Source: Deltaproteobacteria bacterium
GTDB taxonomy: Bacteria > Desulfobacterota > Syntrophia > Syntrophales > UBA8958
Length of the DNA stretch: 38,050 bases
Reading direction: 5' to 3'
Assembly (NCBI GenBank): GCA_029561465.1
Contig: JAKQIZ010000037.1
Coordinates: 1 to 38,050 of the forward strand
In this document: positions 21,031 to 30,479 of the stretch, one piece after another
Layout: every line of letters starts with the position of its first letter
Numbering within the stretch: the first letter of the stretch is position 1
The notes under the pieces: generated by a model
Databases searched by the model: none
Told to the model about the DNA's origin: nothing
Seen by the model: only the letters and a program-made list of their open reading frames with translations
Made by a program: the position numbers and the translations under genes

Positions 21031-21654
21031 ATGCCAGTAGCGGCTGTATACGATATTGAAAACAATAAAGTAGCGGAGATCGAACTGAGCGATCAGGTGT
21101 TTGGCGCCACCGTGAACGAGGCCGCGATGTACGAGGTGGTAAGGATGCAACTCGTGACGCGGCGCCTAGGCACGGCGGCAACGAAGACGCGGCGGGACAT
21201 AAGCGGCGGCGGGAAAAAGCCTTGGCGCCAGAAAGGAACGGGGCGAGCCAGAGCGGGAACCACGCGGTCGCCTATCTGGCGAGGGGGAGGAACGGTATTC
21301 GGACCCCATCCCCGGGACTATGCCTTCAAAGTGCCAAGAAAGGTTCGGAAGCTCGCGCTGGTATCGGCGCTCAGCCAGAAATTCAAAGAAGAGCGGATGA
21401 TCATCCTCAGTGACTTCCCCTTGGCCGAAGTCAAGACCAAGAAGTTCAAGGAAGTAGTCGATCGTTTCGGTTGGAAAAAGGCCTTGGTGGTCATCGACAA
21501 ATCCAATCCCATTTTGGAAAAATCTTCGCGAAACCTACAGGAAATAAAAATGATTCGCTCGGAAGGCATCAACGTTTACGACCTCTTGAATCATGAGCAT
21601 GTGGTTTTGCTGGCGCCGTCCGTCAAAAACATCGAGGGGGCGTTGCGATCATAA
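21031..21654 (+). CDS. rplD: 50S ribosomal protein L4
   Basis: L4 lines the polypeptide exit tunnel and in E. coli represses the S10 operon both by attenuation and translationally. The product is 207 residues from ATG 21031. I prefer it to GTG 21022 because AGGGTGG lies five bases before the ATG and the family start MPVAAVYD begins there. The tunnel loop region ([13 protein letters not shown], about 69-81) is intact. The stop overlaps the rplW start by one base (TAATG), suggesting translational coupling. Confidence 0.95.
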   Translation: MPVAAVYDIENNKVAEIELSDQVFGATVNEAAMYEVVRMQLVTRRLGTAATKTRRDISGGGKKPWRQKGTGRARAGTTRSPIWRGGGTVFGPHPRDYAFKVPRKVRKLALVSALSQKFKEERMIILSDFPLAEVKTKKFKEVVDRFGWKKALVVIDKSNPILEKSSRNLQEIKMIRSEGINVYDLLNHEHVVLLAPSVKNIEGALRS

Positions 21655-21941
21655 TGGAATTATACAAGATTATAAAAAAAACCCTGATTACGGAAAAAAC
21701 CACCATCGCCAAGGACGAGGCGAACAAGTACTTTTTTGCCGTTGATCGCCGGGCCAACAAGATCGAAATCGGCGCCGCCGTGGAGAAACTCTTCAAGGTG
21801 AAAGTCTTGGATGTGGCGGTGATGAATGTGCCGGGAAAGAAAAAGCGGATCGGCCGGATCGTCGGTGAGAAGCCGTCCTGGAAGAAGGCGGTGGTGACCC
21901 TGGCGCCGGGAAGCCGCATCGAAATATTCGAAGGTGTTTAA
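21654..21941 (+). CDS. rplW: 50S ribosomal protein L23
   Basis: L23 lies at the tunnel exit and is the docking site for trigger factor and the signal recognition particle. The 95 residues begin [17 protein letters not shown] and hold the VVGxKPSWKKA-like end region common to the family. The ATG overlaps the last base of the rplD stop codon, so it is probably translated by coupling. rplB follows after 34 bases. Confidence 0.96.
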   Translation: MELYKIIKKTLITEKTTIAKDEANKYFFAVDRRANKIEIGAAVEKLFKVKVLDVAVMNVPGKKKRIGRIVGEKPSWKKAVVTLAPGSRIEIFEGV

Positions 21942-21975
21942 ATTGGTGTGTGATTAAGGTTTAAGGACACGGATT

Positions 21976-22797
21976 ATGGCAATCAAGACATATAAACCCA
22001 CATCGCCGGGGAGGAGGTTTCAGACCTGTTCCGATTTTGAGGAGATCACCGCTTCCATCCCGGAAAAGAGTCTGTTGCGTCCCCTGCGCAAAAGCGGCGG
22101 GCGGAACGCCAATGGCCGGATGACCAGCCGGCATATCGGCGGTGGTCACAAGCGGCGGTACCGCATCATCGACTTTCGCCGGGACAAGCTCGACATCCCC
22201 GCACGGGTGGCATCCATCGAATACGATCCCAACCGTTCGGCCAGGATCGCCCTATTGAACTATGTGGATGGGGAGAAACGCTATATCCTCGCCCCGGACA
22301 AGATCGCCGTCGGCGATGTCGTCATCAGCGGCGAGCGGGCGGATATCAAAGCGGGAAACTCCATTCCCCTGAAGAACATCCCCTTGGGCACCCTGATCCA
22401 CAACGTAGAGTTGAAAGTAGGCCGGGGCGGCCAGATCATCCGCAGTGCCGGGTCTTACGGTCAGTTGATGGCCAAGGAAGGGGGTTACGCCCAGGTTCGT
22501 CTTCCCTCCGGAGAGGTTAGAAAGATCTTTCTCGACTGCCGGGCCACCATCGGCCAGCTCGGCAATATCGAGCATGAAAATATCAATATCGGCAAGGCGG
22601 GGAGGACCCGCTGGCTCGGCAGGCGTCCCAAGGTGCGCGGGGTGGCTATGAATCCGATTGATCATCCCATGGGGGGAGGCGAAGGAAAATCGTCGGGCGG
22701 CCGGCATCCGTGTACCCCCTGGGGGATTCCCACCAAGGGACATAAGACGCGTACGAATAAGAGCACAGACAAATACATTGTAAAGAGAAGAGGTTAG
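21976..22797 (+). CDS. rplB: 50S ribosomal protein L2
   Basis: L2 is a primary 23S rRNA-binding protein needed for subunit association and peptidyl-transferase assembly. The 273 residues begin [15 protein letters not shown] and carry the C-terminal signature [18 protein letters not shown] (about 225-242), including the conserved histidine implicated in activity. Length is typical. rpsS starts three bases after its stop codon, so the two are tightly coupled. Confidence 0.97.
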   Translation: MAIKTYKPTSPGRRFQTCSDFEEITASIPEKSLLRPLRKSGGRNANGRMTSRHIGGGHKRRYRIIDFRRDKLDIPARVASIEYDPNRSARIALLNYVDGEKRYILAPDKIAVGDVVISGERADIKAGNSIPLKNIPLGTLIHNVELKVGRGGQIIRSAGSYGQLMAKEGGYAQVRLPSGEVRKIFLDCRATIGQLGNIEHENINIGKAGRTRWLGRRPKVRGVAMNPIDHPMGGGEGKSSGGRHPCTPWGIPTKGHKTRTNKSTDKYIVKRRG

Positions 22798-22800
22798 AAG

Positions 22801-23082
22801 GTGGCAAGGTCGGTTAGCAAGGGTCCATTTATCGAGCCCAAACTGCTGGACAAGGTGAGTAAGGCAGAGGCGGCGGGGAGCAAGACGGTCATCAAAACGT
22901 GGTCACGGCGGTCGACAATAACCCCGGATCTCATCGGTCATACCTTCGCCGTTCACAACGGCAAGAAGTTCATCCCCGTTTTTGTGACCGAAAACATGGT
23001 GGGACACAAACTCGGTGAATTCGCTCCGACCCGGACATTTTTCAGCCATGCCGGGGATAGAAAATCGAAAGTGAGAAGATAA
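22801..23082 (+). CDS. rpsS: 30S ribosomal protein S19
   Basis: S19 is located in the 30S head and contacts L5 across the subunit bridge. The 93 residues begin [11 protein letters not shown] and contain the conserved [13 protein letters not shown] stretch (about 69-81). The start is GTG 22801, preceded by AAGAGG inside the end of rplB, from which it is separated by three bases. A small GC-rich hairpin follows before rplV. Confidence 0.97.
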   Translation: MARSVSKGPFIEPKLLDKVSKAEAAGSKTVIKTWSRRSTITPDLIGHTFAVHNGKKFIPVFVTENMVGHKLGEFAPTRTFFSHAGDRKSKVRR

Positions 23083-23087
23083 TACCA

Positions 23088-23104
23088 GCCGCCTTAAGGG
23101 CGGC
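23088..23104 (+). promoter_or_regulatory. Small GC hairpin between rpsS and rplV
   Basis: GCCGCC (23088-23093) pairs with GGCGGC (23099-23104) around a five-base loop TTAAG. There is no T tract, so it is not a standard terminator. It lies 17 bases before the rplV start and may affect mRNA processing or translation. Confidence 0.4.
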
Positions 23105-23121
23105 GGGCGTGGGGTAAGTTT

Positions 23122-23454
23122 ATGGAAGCAAGGGCTGTTGCCAAGTATATTCGCATATCACCGCAGAAGGCGCGTCTCGTGGCGGATCTCATCCGCGGAA
23201 AGAAGGCTGGAGAAGCGGAAAAGATACTGTCCTACACCACCAAGTACGGGGCGTTTCTGTTGGGCAAGGTGTTACATTCCGCCCTGGCCAACGCCAAGCA
23301 GAATCCCAATATCGATGAAAACATCCTCTTCGTGAAGGGTGTTTACGTTGACCAAGGGCCGGCGCTGAAGCGCTGGCGGGCCAGGGCCCAGGGCCGTGCG
23401 GCGGCGATCAAGAAAAGGATGAGTCATATTACCGTTGTGTTGGACGAGGCATAG
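23122..23454 (+). CDS. rplV: 50S ribosomal protein L22
   Basis: L22 spans the 50S subunit, and its long beta-hairpin lines the exit tunnel near the macrolide site. The 110 residues begin [26 protein letters not shown]-like, as in the family, and the hairpin tip region [16 protein letters not shown] (about 87-102) is intact, with no insertion of the resistance type. The ATG is preceded by GGGGTAAG. rpsC follows after 23 bases. Confidence 0.97.
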   Translation: MEARAVAKYIRISPQKARLVADLIRGKKAGEAEKILSYTTKYGAFLLGKVLHSALANAKQNPNIDENILFVKGVYVDQGPALKRWRARAQGRAAAIKKRMSHITVVLDEA

Positions 23455-23477
23455 CGACATCGCAAGGAGGTGAAAGG

Positions 23478-24125
23478 TTGGGGCAGAAGGTAAATCCGAT
23501 CGGCTTGAGGCTTGGCGGCGTTAAAACATGGAAGTCGCTTTGGTTTTCTGAGAAAAACTACAGCGAGCTCCTCCACGAGGATCTCCGCATCCGCCGGTAT
23601 CTCAAGCAGAAACTCTATCATGCCGGTATTTCGAGAATTGAGATCGAAAGGGCCGCCAATAAAGCGAAGGTGAACATCTATGCCGCCCGTCCGGGAATCA
23701 TCATCGGCAAGAAGGGTTCCGAAATCGAGAAACTGAAGAAGGATCTTGAAAAGGTGAGCAGTAGCGAGCTGATCATCAATATTCTCGAAGTGCGGAAACC
23801 GGAAATCGACGCCCAGCTTGTGGCCGAAAACGTTGCCCTGCAATTGGAACGGCGGATCGCTTTCCGCCGGGCAATGAGGAAGGGCGTTACTTCCGCCATC
23901 AAGTTCGGAGCGAAGGGGATTCGCGTCAACTGTTCAGGCCGGCTCGGCGGTGCCGAAATGGCCAGGGCCGAGTGGTACCGGGAGGGTCGTGTCCCCCTGC
24001 ATACGCTCCGGGCCGATATCGACTGGGGTTTTGCCGAGGCGCGGACCGCGTACGGAAAAATCGGGGTGAAGGTGTTGATCTTCCTGGGAGAAATCCTGGG
24101 AACAAAAAGAGAGCGCGAACGATAG
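23478..24125 (+). CDS. rpsC: 30S ribosomal protein S3
   Basis: S3 forms part of the mRNA entry channel and its helicase centre. The 215 residues begin [16 protein letters not shown] type II domain is visible around [16 protein letters not shown] (about 68-83), and the C-terminal domain contains the [14 protein letters not shown] signature (about 151-164). The start is TTG 23478, supported by the strong AAGGAGGTGA sequence at 23464-23473. It is followed after 37 bases by rplP. Confidence 0.97.
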   Translation: MGQKVNPIGLRLGGVKTWKSLWFSEKNYSELLHEDLRIRRYLKQKLYHAGISRIEIERAANKAKVNIYAARPGIIIGKKGSEIEKLKKDLEKVSSSELIINILEVRKPEIDAQLVAENVALQLERRIAFRRAMRKGVTSAIKFGAKGIRVNCSGRLGGAEMARAEWYREGRVPLHTLRADIDWGFAEARTAYGKIGVKVLIFLGEILGTKRERER

Positions 24126-24162
24126 CAGCAGTTTACAGAAGATATATAGGGGTTTTTGAACC

Positions 24163-24585
24163 ATGTTGATGCCGAAGAGGGTAAAATACAGAAAACCGCA
24201 GCGGGGACGCATGACTGGGCCGGCCATGCGGGGCAACGCCATCGTCTTTGGCGAGTTCGGCCTGCAGGCCACGGAGTGCGGATGGGTGACGGCCCGGCAG
24301 ATTGAATCCGCCCGGGTGGCGATGACCAGACATGTAAAGCGGGGCGGAAAGATCTGGATCCGGGTGTTCCCCCAAAAGTCCGTAACGAAAAAGCCGGCGG
24401 AAACGAGGATGGGAAAGGGGAAAGGAGCCCCGGAAGAGTGGGTGGCCGTCGTCAAACCAGGCATGGTCCTGTATGAAATGCTCGGCGTAACCCCGGATAT
24501 TGCCAAAGAGGCCTTCCGCCTTGCGTCTCATAAACTCCCCATCAGCGTGAAATTTCTGACCAGGGAGGCGGCCGATGAAAACTAA
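24163..24585 (+). CDS. rplP: 50S ribosomal protein L16
   Basis: L16 organises the tRNA-binding region of the 50S central protuberance. The 140 residues start with the canonical [11 protein letters not shown]. The family's arginine-rich [11 protein letters not shown] and the [14 protein letters not shown] loop (about 85-98) are present. Two downstream ATG codons are in frame, but the family start MLMP supports ATG 24163. Its end overlaps the rpmC start by 11 bases, pointing to coupled translation. Confidence 0.96.
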   Translation: MLMPKRVKYRKPQRGRMTGPAMRGNAIVFGEFGLQATECGWVTARQIESARVAMTRHVKRGGKIWIRVFPQKSVTKKPAETRMGKGKGAPEEWVAVVKPGMVLYEMLGVTPDIAKEAFRLASHKLPISVKFLTREAADEN

Positions 24586-24766
24586 GGAGTTAAGGGAGCT
24601 ACAGAGCGACGAATTGAAACAGAAAAAGGCGGAGCTGGATGAAGAGCTGTTCCGTTTGAAGATTCGTCATTCTTCCCGGCAGTTGGATTCCACCGCGGCA
24701 CTGGGGAAGGTGAGAAAAGACATTGCCCGCATCAATACGGTCCTGAAGCAGAAGGAGGGTCGATAA
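24575..24766 (+). CDS. rpmC: 50S ribosomal protein L29
   Basis: L29 is a small helical protein next to L23 at the tunnel exit. The 63 residues begin [14 protein letters not shown] and form two long predicted helices around the conserved [13 protein letters not shown] segment. It overlaps rplP by 11 bases and is followed two bases later by rpsQ, so three genes here are tightly packed. Its ribosome binding site (AGGGAGG, within rplP) is good. Confidence 0.96.
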   Translation: MKTKELRELQSDELKQKKAELDEELFRLKIRHSSRQLDSTAALGKVRKDIARINTVLKQKEGR

Positions 24767-24768
24767 TC

Positions 24769-25026
24769 ATGGAGGTCCGCGGAAACCGAAGAACGATCAG
24801 CGGCGTCGTGGTGAGCAACAAGATGGACAAGACCATCGTGGTTCGCGTGGAGCGCCTGGTCAAACATTCGGTGTTTCACAAATATATTCGACAATTCGCT
24901 AAATACAAGGCCCACGACGAAGCCAACGAGTGCCGGGTGGGCGACCGGGTGGTCATCGTCGAATCCCGGCCTTTGAGCAAGGATAAGCGCTGGCGGATGC
25001 GGTCCATCCTAGAACGGGCAAAATAG
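24769..25026 (+). CDS. rpsQ: 30S ribosomal protein S17
   Basis: S17 is an OB-fold primary binder of 16S rRNA. The 85 residues include [19 protein letters not shown] at the start of the barrel and a C-terminal [13 protein letters not shown] run. The ATG lies nine bases after AGGAGGG in the end of rpmC. It is followed by 32 bases and then rplN. Length and order are typical of the S10-spc junction. Confidence 0.96.
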   Translation: MEVRGNRRTISGVVVSNKMDKTIVVRVERLVKHSVFHKYIRQFAKYKAHDEANECRVGDRVVIVESRPLSKDKRWRMRSILERAK

Positions 25027-25058
25027 CACAGGGAAATTAGTGAAGGCGGTACGGTAAG

Positions 25059-25427
25059 ATGATTCAGATGCAAACCATACTTAGTGTTGCGGACAACTCG
25101 GGAGCCAAGAAGGTTGCCTGCATCAAGGTGCTGGGGGGTTCGAAGCGGCGCTATGCCAGCATAGGAGACGTTATTGTTGTATCTGTGAAGGAAGCCATCC
25201 CCAATTCGAAGGTGAAGAAGGGCGATGTCATGAAGGCCGTTATTGTCCGCACGGTTAAAGAGGTGCGCCGGCAGGACGGTTCCTATCTCAAGTTTGACGA
25301 TAATTCCGCCGTCCTGATCACCAATCAGATGGAGCCCATCGGGACGCGCATCTTCGGCCCGGTGGCGAGAGAACTGCGGGCGAAACAGTTTATGAAAATA
25401 ATTTCACTCGCTCCTGAAGTCCTCTGA
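25059..25427 (+). CDS. rplN: 50S ribosomal protein L14
   Basis: L14 is an interface protein of the 50S subunit and the binding site of the silencing factor RsfS. The 122 residues begin [18 protein letters not shown] and contain the family [13 protein letters not shown] block and the terminal [19 protein letters not shown] precedes the ATG weakly. This gene normally begins the spc operon, and rplX follows after 35 bases. Confidence 0.97.
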   Translation: MIQMQTILSVADNSGAKKVACIKVLGGSKRRYASIGDVIVVSVKEAIPNSKVKKGDVMKAVIVRTVKEVRRQDGSYLKFDDNSAVLITNQMEPIGTRIFGPVARELRAKQFMKIISLAPEVL

Positions 25428-25462
25428 ACAGGACGAGGGACATCGAAACAAGGATCAAGACG

Positions 25463-25783
25463 ATGCATGGAAAGCAGTTAAAAAAAGGAGATACGGTACA
25501 GGTTACCGCCGGCAGGGAAAAGGGTAAAACCGGCAAGATAATCAGAATCATGAGGGACAAAGACCGGGTGATCGTGGAAAAGCTCAACTTTGTGAAGCGG
25601 CACCAGCGGCCCGATGCCAAGGGCAAGGGCGGCATCGTGGAGAAGGAGGGCCCCATTCACATCACCAATGTCGCCTACTTCTGCAGCAAGTGCGAAAAGG
25701 GGGTCCGGCTCGGGAACAAAATCCTCGAGGAAGGAAAAAAGGTCCGTATCTGTAAGAAATGTCAGGAGATAATAGACGCATAA
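25463..25783 (+). CDS. rplX: 50S ribosomal protein L24 with C-terminal zinc ribbon
   Basis: L24 initiates 50S assembly near the tunnel exit. The 106 residues include a KOW motif (about 6-32) and the family [20 protein letters not shown] stretch. The C-terminal part holds two CxxC knuckles, C74/C77 and C97/C100, a zinc-binding form. I chose ATG 25463 ([10 protein letters not shown]); a second ATG four bases later is out of frame. The gene is followed by rplE after ten bases. Confidence 0.96.
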   Translation: MHGKQLKKGDTVQVTAGREKGKTGKIIRIMRDKDRVIVEKLNFVKRHQRPDAKGKGGIVEKEGPIHITNVAYFCSKCEKGVRLGNKILEEGKKVRICKKCQEIIDA

Positions 25784-25793
25784 GGCGATCGAT

Positions 25794-26333
25794 ATGGCAA
25801 GACTCAAAGATTATTACCAAAAAGAAGTAGTCCCCGCATTGATAGGCAAGTTCGGCTACAAGAATCGCATGGAAGTGCCGAAACTGGAGAAGATCGTGCT
25901 CAACATGGGCCTGGGCGAGGCCATCCAGAATGCCAAGGTCCTGGATACGGCCGCCGCGGAGATAGCGGCGATTACCGGGCAAAAACCGGTGATCACCAAG
26001 GCGAGAAAATCCATCGCCACCTTCAAGCTGCGCCAGGGAATGTCCATCGGGTGCCGGGTCACTCTCCGGAGGGAGCGGATGTATGAATTCCTGGATCGCC
26101 TGGTCAATATCAACCTGCCCCGGGTAAGGGACTTCCGCGGTATTGCCCCAAAATCCTTTGACGGCCGGGGAAATTTCGCCCTGGGGCTAAAGGAGCAGAT
26201 CATCTTTCCCGAGATCGAGTACGACAAGATCGACAAGATCAGAGGGATGAACCTGGTCATCGTCACTACGGCGAAGACGGACGATGAGGCGAGGGAATTG
26301 TTGAGGCTGATGGGTATGCCTTTCAGGAATTAA
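25794..26333 (+). CDS. rplE: 50S ribosomal protein L5
   Basis: L5 binds 5S rRNA and bridges to the 30S head. The 179 residues are of standard length and begin [14 protein letters not shown]. The family motifs NMGLGEA (about 38-44), [18 protein letters not shown] (about 68-85) and the [17 protein letters not shown] stretch (about 128-144) are all present. It is followed by 28 bases and then the small zinc-binding S14 gene. Confidence 0.97.
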   Translation: MARLKDYYQKEVVPALIGKFGYKNRMEVPKLEKIVLNMGLGEAIQNAKVLDTAAAEIAAITGQKPVITKARKSIATFKLRQGMSIGCRVTLRRERMYEFLDRLVNINLPRVRDFRGIAPKSFDGRGNFALGLKEQIIFPEIEYDKIDKIRGMNLVIVTTAKTDDEARELLRLMGMPFRN

Positions 26334-26361
26334 GCCGGGCAACGGCGGGAGGAAGATATAA

Positions 26362-26547
26362 GTGGCAAAGAAATCCCTGATCGCAAAAGCAAAAAGAGAA
26401 ATCAAATTTTCGGTCCGGCAGTACAACCGCTGTCCGCTGTGCGGCCGTCCTCGGGCTTATTATCGCAAGTTCGATATGTGCAGGATCTGCCTGAGGAATC
26501 TTGCCGCCAAAGGGGAGATACCCGGGGTGATCAAAGCGAGTTGGTAG
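26362..26547 (+). CDS. rpsN: 30S ribosomal protein S14 type Z (zinc-binding)
   Basis: S14 is a 30S head protein. This is the short 61-residue zinc form with C24/C27 and C40/C43 in a [20 protein letters not shown] arrangement, not the long zinc-free form found in E. coli. The start is GTG 26362, preceded by GGAGGAAG about eight bases upstream. It sits between rplE and rpsH, the normal place for the type Z gene. Confidence 0.97.
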   Translation: MAKKSLIAKAKREIKFSVRQYNRCPLCGRPRAYYRKFDMCRICLRNLAAKGEIPGVIKASW

Positions 26548-26569
26548 ATCAAGATAAGGAGTTTTATTC

Positions 26570-26971
26570 ATGGGAATGACCGATCCAATTGCCGATATGT
26601 TGACCAGAATCCGGAACGCCAACCGCATGCACTTCAAGACGGTGGATGTCCTGGCCTCCCGGATGAACAGGAATGTCGCCGAGGTTCTGAAGAAGGCCGG
26701 ATACATCTCCGGCTACGAACTGAAAAAGGAAAAAGATAAACGTGAAGTCTTGCGGATCGAGCTGGTTTATCCAGATTCCAGAAACTATGTCCTTACGGAC
26801 ATTCAGCGGGTCAGTCGGCCCGGGCGGAGGGTTTATGTCCACAGCGCGGACATTCCCAAGGTGTTGAACGGCTACGGGATTGCCATCATGTCCACTTCCA
26901 AGGGCCTGATGACGGACCGCGAAGCACGGGATCTCAATGTGGGCGGGGAAATCATCTGTCAGGTGTGGTAA
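26570..26971 (+). CDS. rpsH: 30S ribosomal protein S8
   Basis: S8 binds the central domain of 16S rRNA and, in E. coli, represses the spc operon by binding near rplE. The 133 residues have TDPIADMLTRIRNA at the start and the STSKGLMTDREAR signature near the C terminus (about 110-122). I kept ATG 26570, eight bases after AAGGAG; the ATG two codons on (26576) would leave the ribosome binding site too far away. rplF follows after 42 bases. Confidence 0.96.
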   Translation: MGMTDPIADMLTRIRNANRMHFKTVDVLASRMNRNVAEVLKKAGYISGYELKKEKDKREVLRIELVYPDSRNYVLTDIQRVSRPGRRVYVHSADIPKVLNGYGIAIMSTSKGLMTDREARDLNVGGEIICQVW

Positions 26972-27013
26972 GCGTTCCCAGGGCGTGTTTGAATAGGGTC
27001 GGGAGATAGAAAT

Positions 27014-27556
27014 ATGTCGAGAATCGGGAAAAAGACCATCGAAATTCCTGTCGGCGTCAAGGTGGCCCAGGAAGGCAGGCTGGTTAAGGTGACCGGTCCT
27101 AAAGGGGAACTGTCCGCGGTTTTACCCCTGGGGATCGAATTCATGCATGGGGAAAATGCCGTTTCCGTCCAGCGTCTGGAAGAGAACCGGTTGGGAAGAT
27201 CGGCCCATGGGCTGGCGAGGACCCTGGTGAACAATATGGTGATCGGGGTAAGCAAGGGCTTTGAAAAGGGCCTGGAAATATCCGGGGTAGGCTATCGAGC
27301 GGAATTGAACAACAATGTCCTGAAGCTTGTCGTCGGCTTTTCCGCCCCGCGGGAATATGTAGTGCCGCAAGGGGTGTCCGTCAAGATCGAAAAGCAGGTC
27401 AATATACTCGTTTCCGGTATCGACAAGTATCTGGTGGGCAAGGTGGCCTCGGAGATACGGGACCTGAGAAAACCGGAACCATACAAGGGCAAAGGCATCA
27501 GATACGCCGGCGAACAGGTGCGTCGGAAAGTGGGCAAGTCCGTAGGAACGAAATAA
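27014..27556 (+). CDS. rplF: 50S ribosomal protein L6
   Basis: L6 lies near the sarcin-ricin loop and the factor-binding region. The 180 residues have two repeated L6 folds (about 10-80 and 90-165). The second begins near LEISGVGYRAE, and the C-terminal signature PEPYKGKGIRYAGE (about 154-167) is present. GGGAGATAGAAAT precedes the ATG. It is followed by 45 bases and then rplR with a TTG start. Confidence 0.97.
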   Translation: MSRIGKKTIEIPVGVKVAQEGRLVKVTGPKGELSAVLPLGIEFMHGENAVSVQRLEENRLGRSAHGLARTLVNNMVIGVSKGFEKGLEISGVGYRAELNNNVLKLVVGFSAPREYVVPQGVSVKIEKQVNILVSGIDKYLVGKVASEIRDLRKPEPYKGKGIRYAGEQVRRKVGKSVGTK

Positions 27557-27601
27557 ACGGCAGCGGTTGCCGCACATTCATAATTTTAAGGGGTAGGTGA
27601 A

Positions 27602-27964
27602 TTGGCAGCGAAGGTTGAAAAAATCAGAGAGAAGAGAAAAGCCCGGGTGCGGGGAAAGGTATCCGGTACCCAAATCCGGCCCCGCCTGGCGGTGTTCAGA
27701 ACGGCGCGGCATATCTATGTTCAGGCCATCGCTGATGACCTGGGCCGGACCATTGCCGAGGCTTCGACCCTGAGCCCGGAGCTGCGGGGAGAACTCGGCG
27801 GCAAGAAAAAATCGGACGCTGCCAAGGAGGTGGGTAAACTGGTGGCCAAGCGATTGATATCCGCCGGGATCGAGGAAGCCGTTTTCGATCGAGGTCGATT
27901 CCTTTATCACGGCCGGATCAAGGCCCTTGCTGACGCGGCCCGGGAAGGCGGTTTGAAATTCTGA
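27602..27964 (+). CDS. rplR: 50S ribosomal protein L18
   Basis: L18 binds 5S rRNA with L5 in the central protuberance. The 120 residues include [18 protein letters not shown] (about 27-44) and the conserved C-terminal [24 protein letters not shown] stretch. The start is TTG 27602, with AAGGGG 8-13 bases upstream and a nearer GGTGAA. rpsE follows after 33 bases. Confidence 0.96.
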   Translation: MAAKVEKIREKRKARVRGKVSGTQIRPRLAVFRTARHIYVQAIADDLGRTIAEASTLSPELRGELGGKKKSDAAKEVGKLVAKRLISAGIEEAVFDRGRFLYHGRIKALADAAREGGLKF

Positions 27965-27997
27965 TGACCAAAACAAGAGGGGCGATGAGATAAAATT

Positions 27998-28480
27998 ATG
28001 ATGGAAGAGCTTGAACTGATAGACAGGGTCATTACGATCAACAGAACCGCCAAGGTCGTCAAAGGGGGCCGGAGATTCCGTTTCAGTGCCATCGTGGTGG
28101 TGGGTGACGGACAGGGTTCCGTGGGCGCCGGGCTGGGCAAGGCCCATGAAGTCCCCGAAGCTATCCGCAAGGGGATGGAGCAGGCAAAGAAAAACATGAG
28201 GAAGGTCGCCATTGCCAACCACACCATTCCCTATGAGGTGATCGGTAGCTACGGAGCGGGCCGGGTCCTGCTGAAACCCGCCTCGGAAGGTACGGGACTG
28301 ATTGCCGGCGGGGCCGTGCGCGCTGTATTGGAGGCGGCGGGGGTGCACAACATTCTGACGAAGTGTCTAGGATCCCACAATCCCCACAACCTTGTGAAGG
28401 CGACCATCGAAGGTCTGTCCCGCCTGAAGGAACCGGCGGAAATCGCCCGGCTCCGCGGCCAGACGTCTTTGGCACAGTAA
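27998..28480 (+). CDS. rpsE: 30S ribosomal protein S5
   Basis: S5 helps form the mRNA entry tunnel and contributes to translational fidelity. The 160 residues include the KVVKGGRRF loop (about 19-27) that contains the usual spectinomycin-resistance positions, here of normal sequence. The [18 protein letters not shown] signature (about 86-103) and the C-terminal domain with [10 protein letters not shown] are also present. Two ATG codons stand in a row at 27998 and 28001. It is followed after seven bases or more by rpmD, depending on that gene's start. Confidence 0.96.
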   Translation: MMEELELIDRVITINRTAKVVKGGRRFRFSAIVVVGDGQGSVGAGLGKAHEVPEAIRKGMEQAKKNMRKVAIANHTIPYEVIGSYGAGRVLLKPASEGTGLIAGGAVRAVLEAAGVHNILTKCLGSHNPHNLVKATIEGLSRLKEPAEIARLRGQTSLAQ

Positions 28481-28502
28481 ACTATTAATGAGGTCAAGTC
28501 TC

Positions 28503-28691
28503 GTGGGACGCAAATTGAAAATCACTTTGATCCGGAGTTATATCGGCAGACCGGAAAAACATCGCCAGGTCCTTAGGGGTCTGGGGCTCATGAAGATGAA
28601 CAAGACGGTCATCCTGGCCGATACGCCGGAGGTTCGCGGCATGGTCAACAAGGTATGTCATCTGGTTTCCATGGAAGAAGTGGAGGCATAG
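28503..28691 (+). CDS. rpmD: 50S ribosomal protein L30
   Basis: L30 is a small 50S protein. From GTG 28503 the product has 62 residues and begins [20 protein letters not shown], which fits the family. GAGG (28490-28493) lies nine bases before this GTG. An in-frame ATG at 28488 would add five residues but has no ribosome binding site; it remains a possible start. The [20 protein letters not shown] run is conserved. rplO follows after six bases. Confidence 0.92.
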   Translation: MGRKLKITLIRSYIGRPEKHRQVLRGLGLMKMNKTVILADTPEVRGMVNKVCHLVSMEEVEA

Positions 28692-28697
28692 CGATAT

Positions 28698-29135
28698 ATG
28701 GATTTAAAGACACTGAAGGCGCCGGCTGGTTCTAGGAAGAAATGCAAACGGATCGGGCGCGGCGGCGCCCACGGCGGAACAGCCGGCAAGGGTCACAAAG
28801 GCCAGAAAGCCCGCTCCGGCGGCGGTGCCAAGCCGGGTTTTGAAGGCGGACAGATGCCCATGGCCCGGCGGCTGCCCAAGCGTGGTTTCCGCAATCCCTT
28901 CCGAAGGGAAATAATTACGATCAACCTGGGACAGCTAAATGTTTTTCCGGAGCGCAGCGTGGTTGATGCCGACGCCTTGATGGCCAGGGGATTGATCAAG
29001 AAGCGGGGCGATGGAGTCAAACTGTTGGGCAAAGGGGAAATTCAATACCCACTGTCCGTGAAACTTGATGCGTTGAGCAAGGGGGCGAGAACAAAGATAG
29101 AAGCCGCCGGCGGTTCCGTTGTCGAGGTTGTCTGA
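28698..29135 (+). CDS. rplO: 50S ribosomal protein L15
   Basis: L15 is a late-assembly 50S protein. The 145 residues include the glycine- and lysine-rich N terminus ([20 protein letters not shown], about 16-35), the [18 protein letters not shown] signature and the C-terminal [12 protein letters not shown]. The ATG follows GGAGG in the rpmD end with about eight bases of spacing. Its last codons overlap potential upstream starts of secY; the two genes are effectively contiguous. Confidence 0.97.
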   Translation: MDLKTLKAPAGSRKKCKRIGRGGAHGGTAGKGHKGQKARSGGGAKPGFEGGQMPMARRLPKRGFRNPFRREIITINLGQLNVFPERSVVDADALMARGLIKKRGDGVKLLGKGEIQYPLSVKLDALSKGARTKIEAAGGSVVEVV

Positions 29136-29136
29136 A

Positions 29137-30444
29137 TTGATCGGTGGACTTGGCAACATATCCAAAATTCCGGAACTGCAGAAAAGGATATTCTTCACTT
29201 TCGGCTTATTGATCGTGTATCGCATCGGCGCCCATGTGCCGACGCCAGGTATCGATGCGGCGGCCCTGGCAGCTTATTTCGAGCAAGCCAAGGGATCGCT
29301 GCTGGGGCTCTTTGACATGTTTGCCGGGGGCGCCTTGAGCAATCTGTCCGTATTCGCTCTGGGGATCATGCCCTACATCAGTGCGTCGATCATCCTGCAA
29401 TTGCTCACGATCGCCATTCCGCACCTGGAAAAACTTTCCAAGGAAGGGGAAGCGGGGCGGAGGAAAATCACCCAGTACACCCGCTATGGTACGGTAGTCC
29501 TGAGCATTATCCAGGGCTTCGGCATCGCCATCGGGCTGGAAAACATGGCGGGACCCACGGGGGCTTCCATCGTCCTGGAAACGGGTTGGGGCTTCCGTTT
29601 GATGACCATGATCACCCTGACAGCCGGTACCGCCTTCATTATGTGGCTGGGTGAACAGATAACGGAGAAGGGGATCGGCAACGGCATCTCTTTGATCATC
29701 TTCGCCGGGATCGTCTGCCGAGGTCCCGAGGCCATTATCAGCACTTTCCAACTGCTTTCGGCAGGGGAAATGGGGATCTTTTTCATCGTAATCCTTATTA
29801 TCATGATGGTTGCCGTGGTGGGTACGATCGTATATGTGGAAAGCGCCCAGCGCCGGATCCCGGTGCAGTACGCCAAACGGGTCGTCGGTAGGAAAGTGTA
29901 TGGTGGGCAGTCCACGCATTTGCCGTTGAAGGTCAATACCGCAGGCGTCATTCCGCCGATTTTCGCATCGTCCATCATCATGTTTCCGGCAACCATAGCC
30001 AATTTCATCCCTCATCCGTGGATGAAGCAGGTGGCGGATATGCTGGTCCCCGGGCGGATGGTTTATGAGTTACTCTATATCGCTTTCATTGTCTTCTTTT
30101 GCTATTTTTATACCGCGGTGACTTTCAACCCCGTGGATGTGGCGGACAATATGAAGAAGTACGGGGGGTATGTACCGGGAATCAGACCGGGCAAAAAGAC
30201 GGCGGATTATATCGATGACGTCCTGACGCGCCTCACATTCAGCGGCGCCATCTACGTATCGGCGGTATGTGTGCTGCCAAGTATTTTGATCTCGTATTTC
30301 AACGTACCTTTTTATTTCGGGGGTACGGCGCTCCTCATCGTGGTGGGTGTGGCGCTCGATACGGCCGGGCAGATCGAAACCCATCTGCTGACCAGGCAGT
30401 ACGAAGGATTCATGAAGAAGGGAAAGATCGCCAAGCGGCGGTGA
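29137..30444 (+). CDS. secY: Preprotein translocase subunit SecY
   Basis: SecY is the channel of the Sec translocon in the inner membrane. The 435 residues are consistent with ten transmembrane helices. It opens with a short [15 protein letters not shown] amphipathic start, then helix 1 and the [13 protein letters not shown] plug region, and ends with a cytoplasmic [12 protein letters not shown] tail. I chose TTG 29137, nine bases after GAGG (29124-29127). In-frame TTGs at 29119 and 29128 overlap rplO and lack such a site. adk, which commonly follows secY, is absent; map comes next after 35 bases. Confidence 0.95.
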   Translation: MIGGLGNISKIPELQKRIFFTFGLLIVYRIGAHVPTPGIDAAALAAYFEQAKGSLLGLFDMFAGGALSNLSVFALGIMPYISASIILQLLTIAIPHLEKLSKEGEAGRRKITQYTRYGTVVLSIIQGFGIAIGLENMAGPTGASIVLETGWGFRLMTMITLTAGTAFIMWLGEQITEKGIGNGISLIIFAGIVCRGPEAIISTFQLLSAGEMGIFFIVILIIMMVAVVGTIVYVESAQRRIPVQYAKRVVGRKVYGGQSTHLPLKVNTAGVIPPIFASSIIMFPATIANFIPHPWMKQVADMLVPGRMVYELLYIAFIVFFCYFYTAVTFNPVDVADNMKKYGGYVPGIRPGKKTADYIDDVLTRLTFSGAIYVSAVCVLPSILISYFNVPFYFGGTALLIVVGVALDTAGQIETHLLTRQYEGFMKKGKIAKRR

Positions 30445-30479
30445 AAAAACCATCACGACAAGTGGGTGAGCTCTTTTCC

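Noticed and set aside
29119-29136. Earlier in-frame TTG starts of secY
   Set aside because: They overlap rplO without a ribosome binding site in the right place; TTG 29137 has GAGG nine bases upstream.
30267-30479. Upstream extension of the map frame into secY
   Set aside because: The extra residues overlap secY and do not resemble methionine aminopeptidase; ATG 30480 fits the family start.
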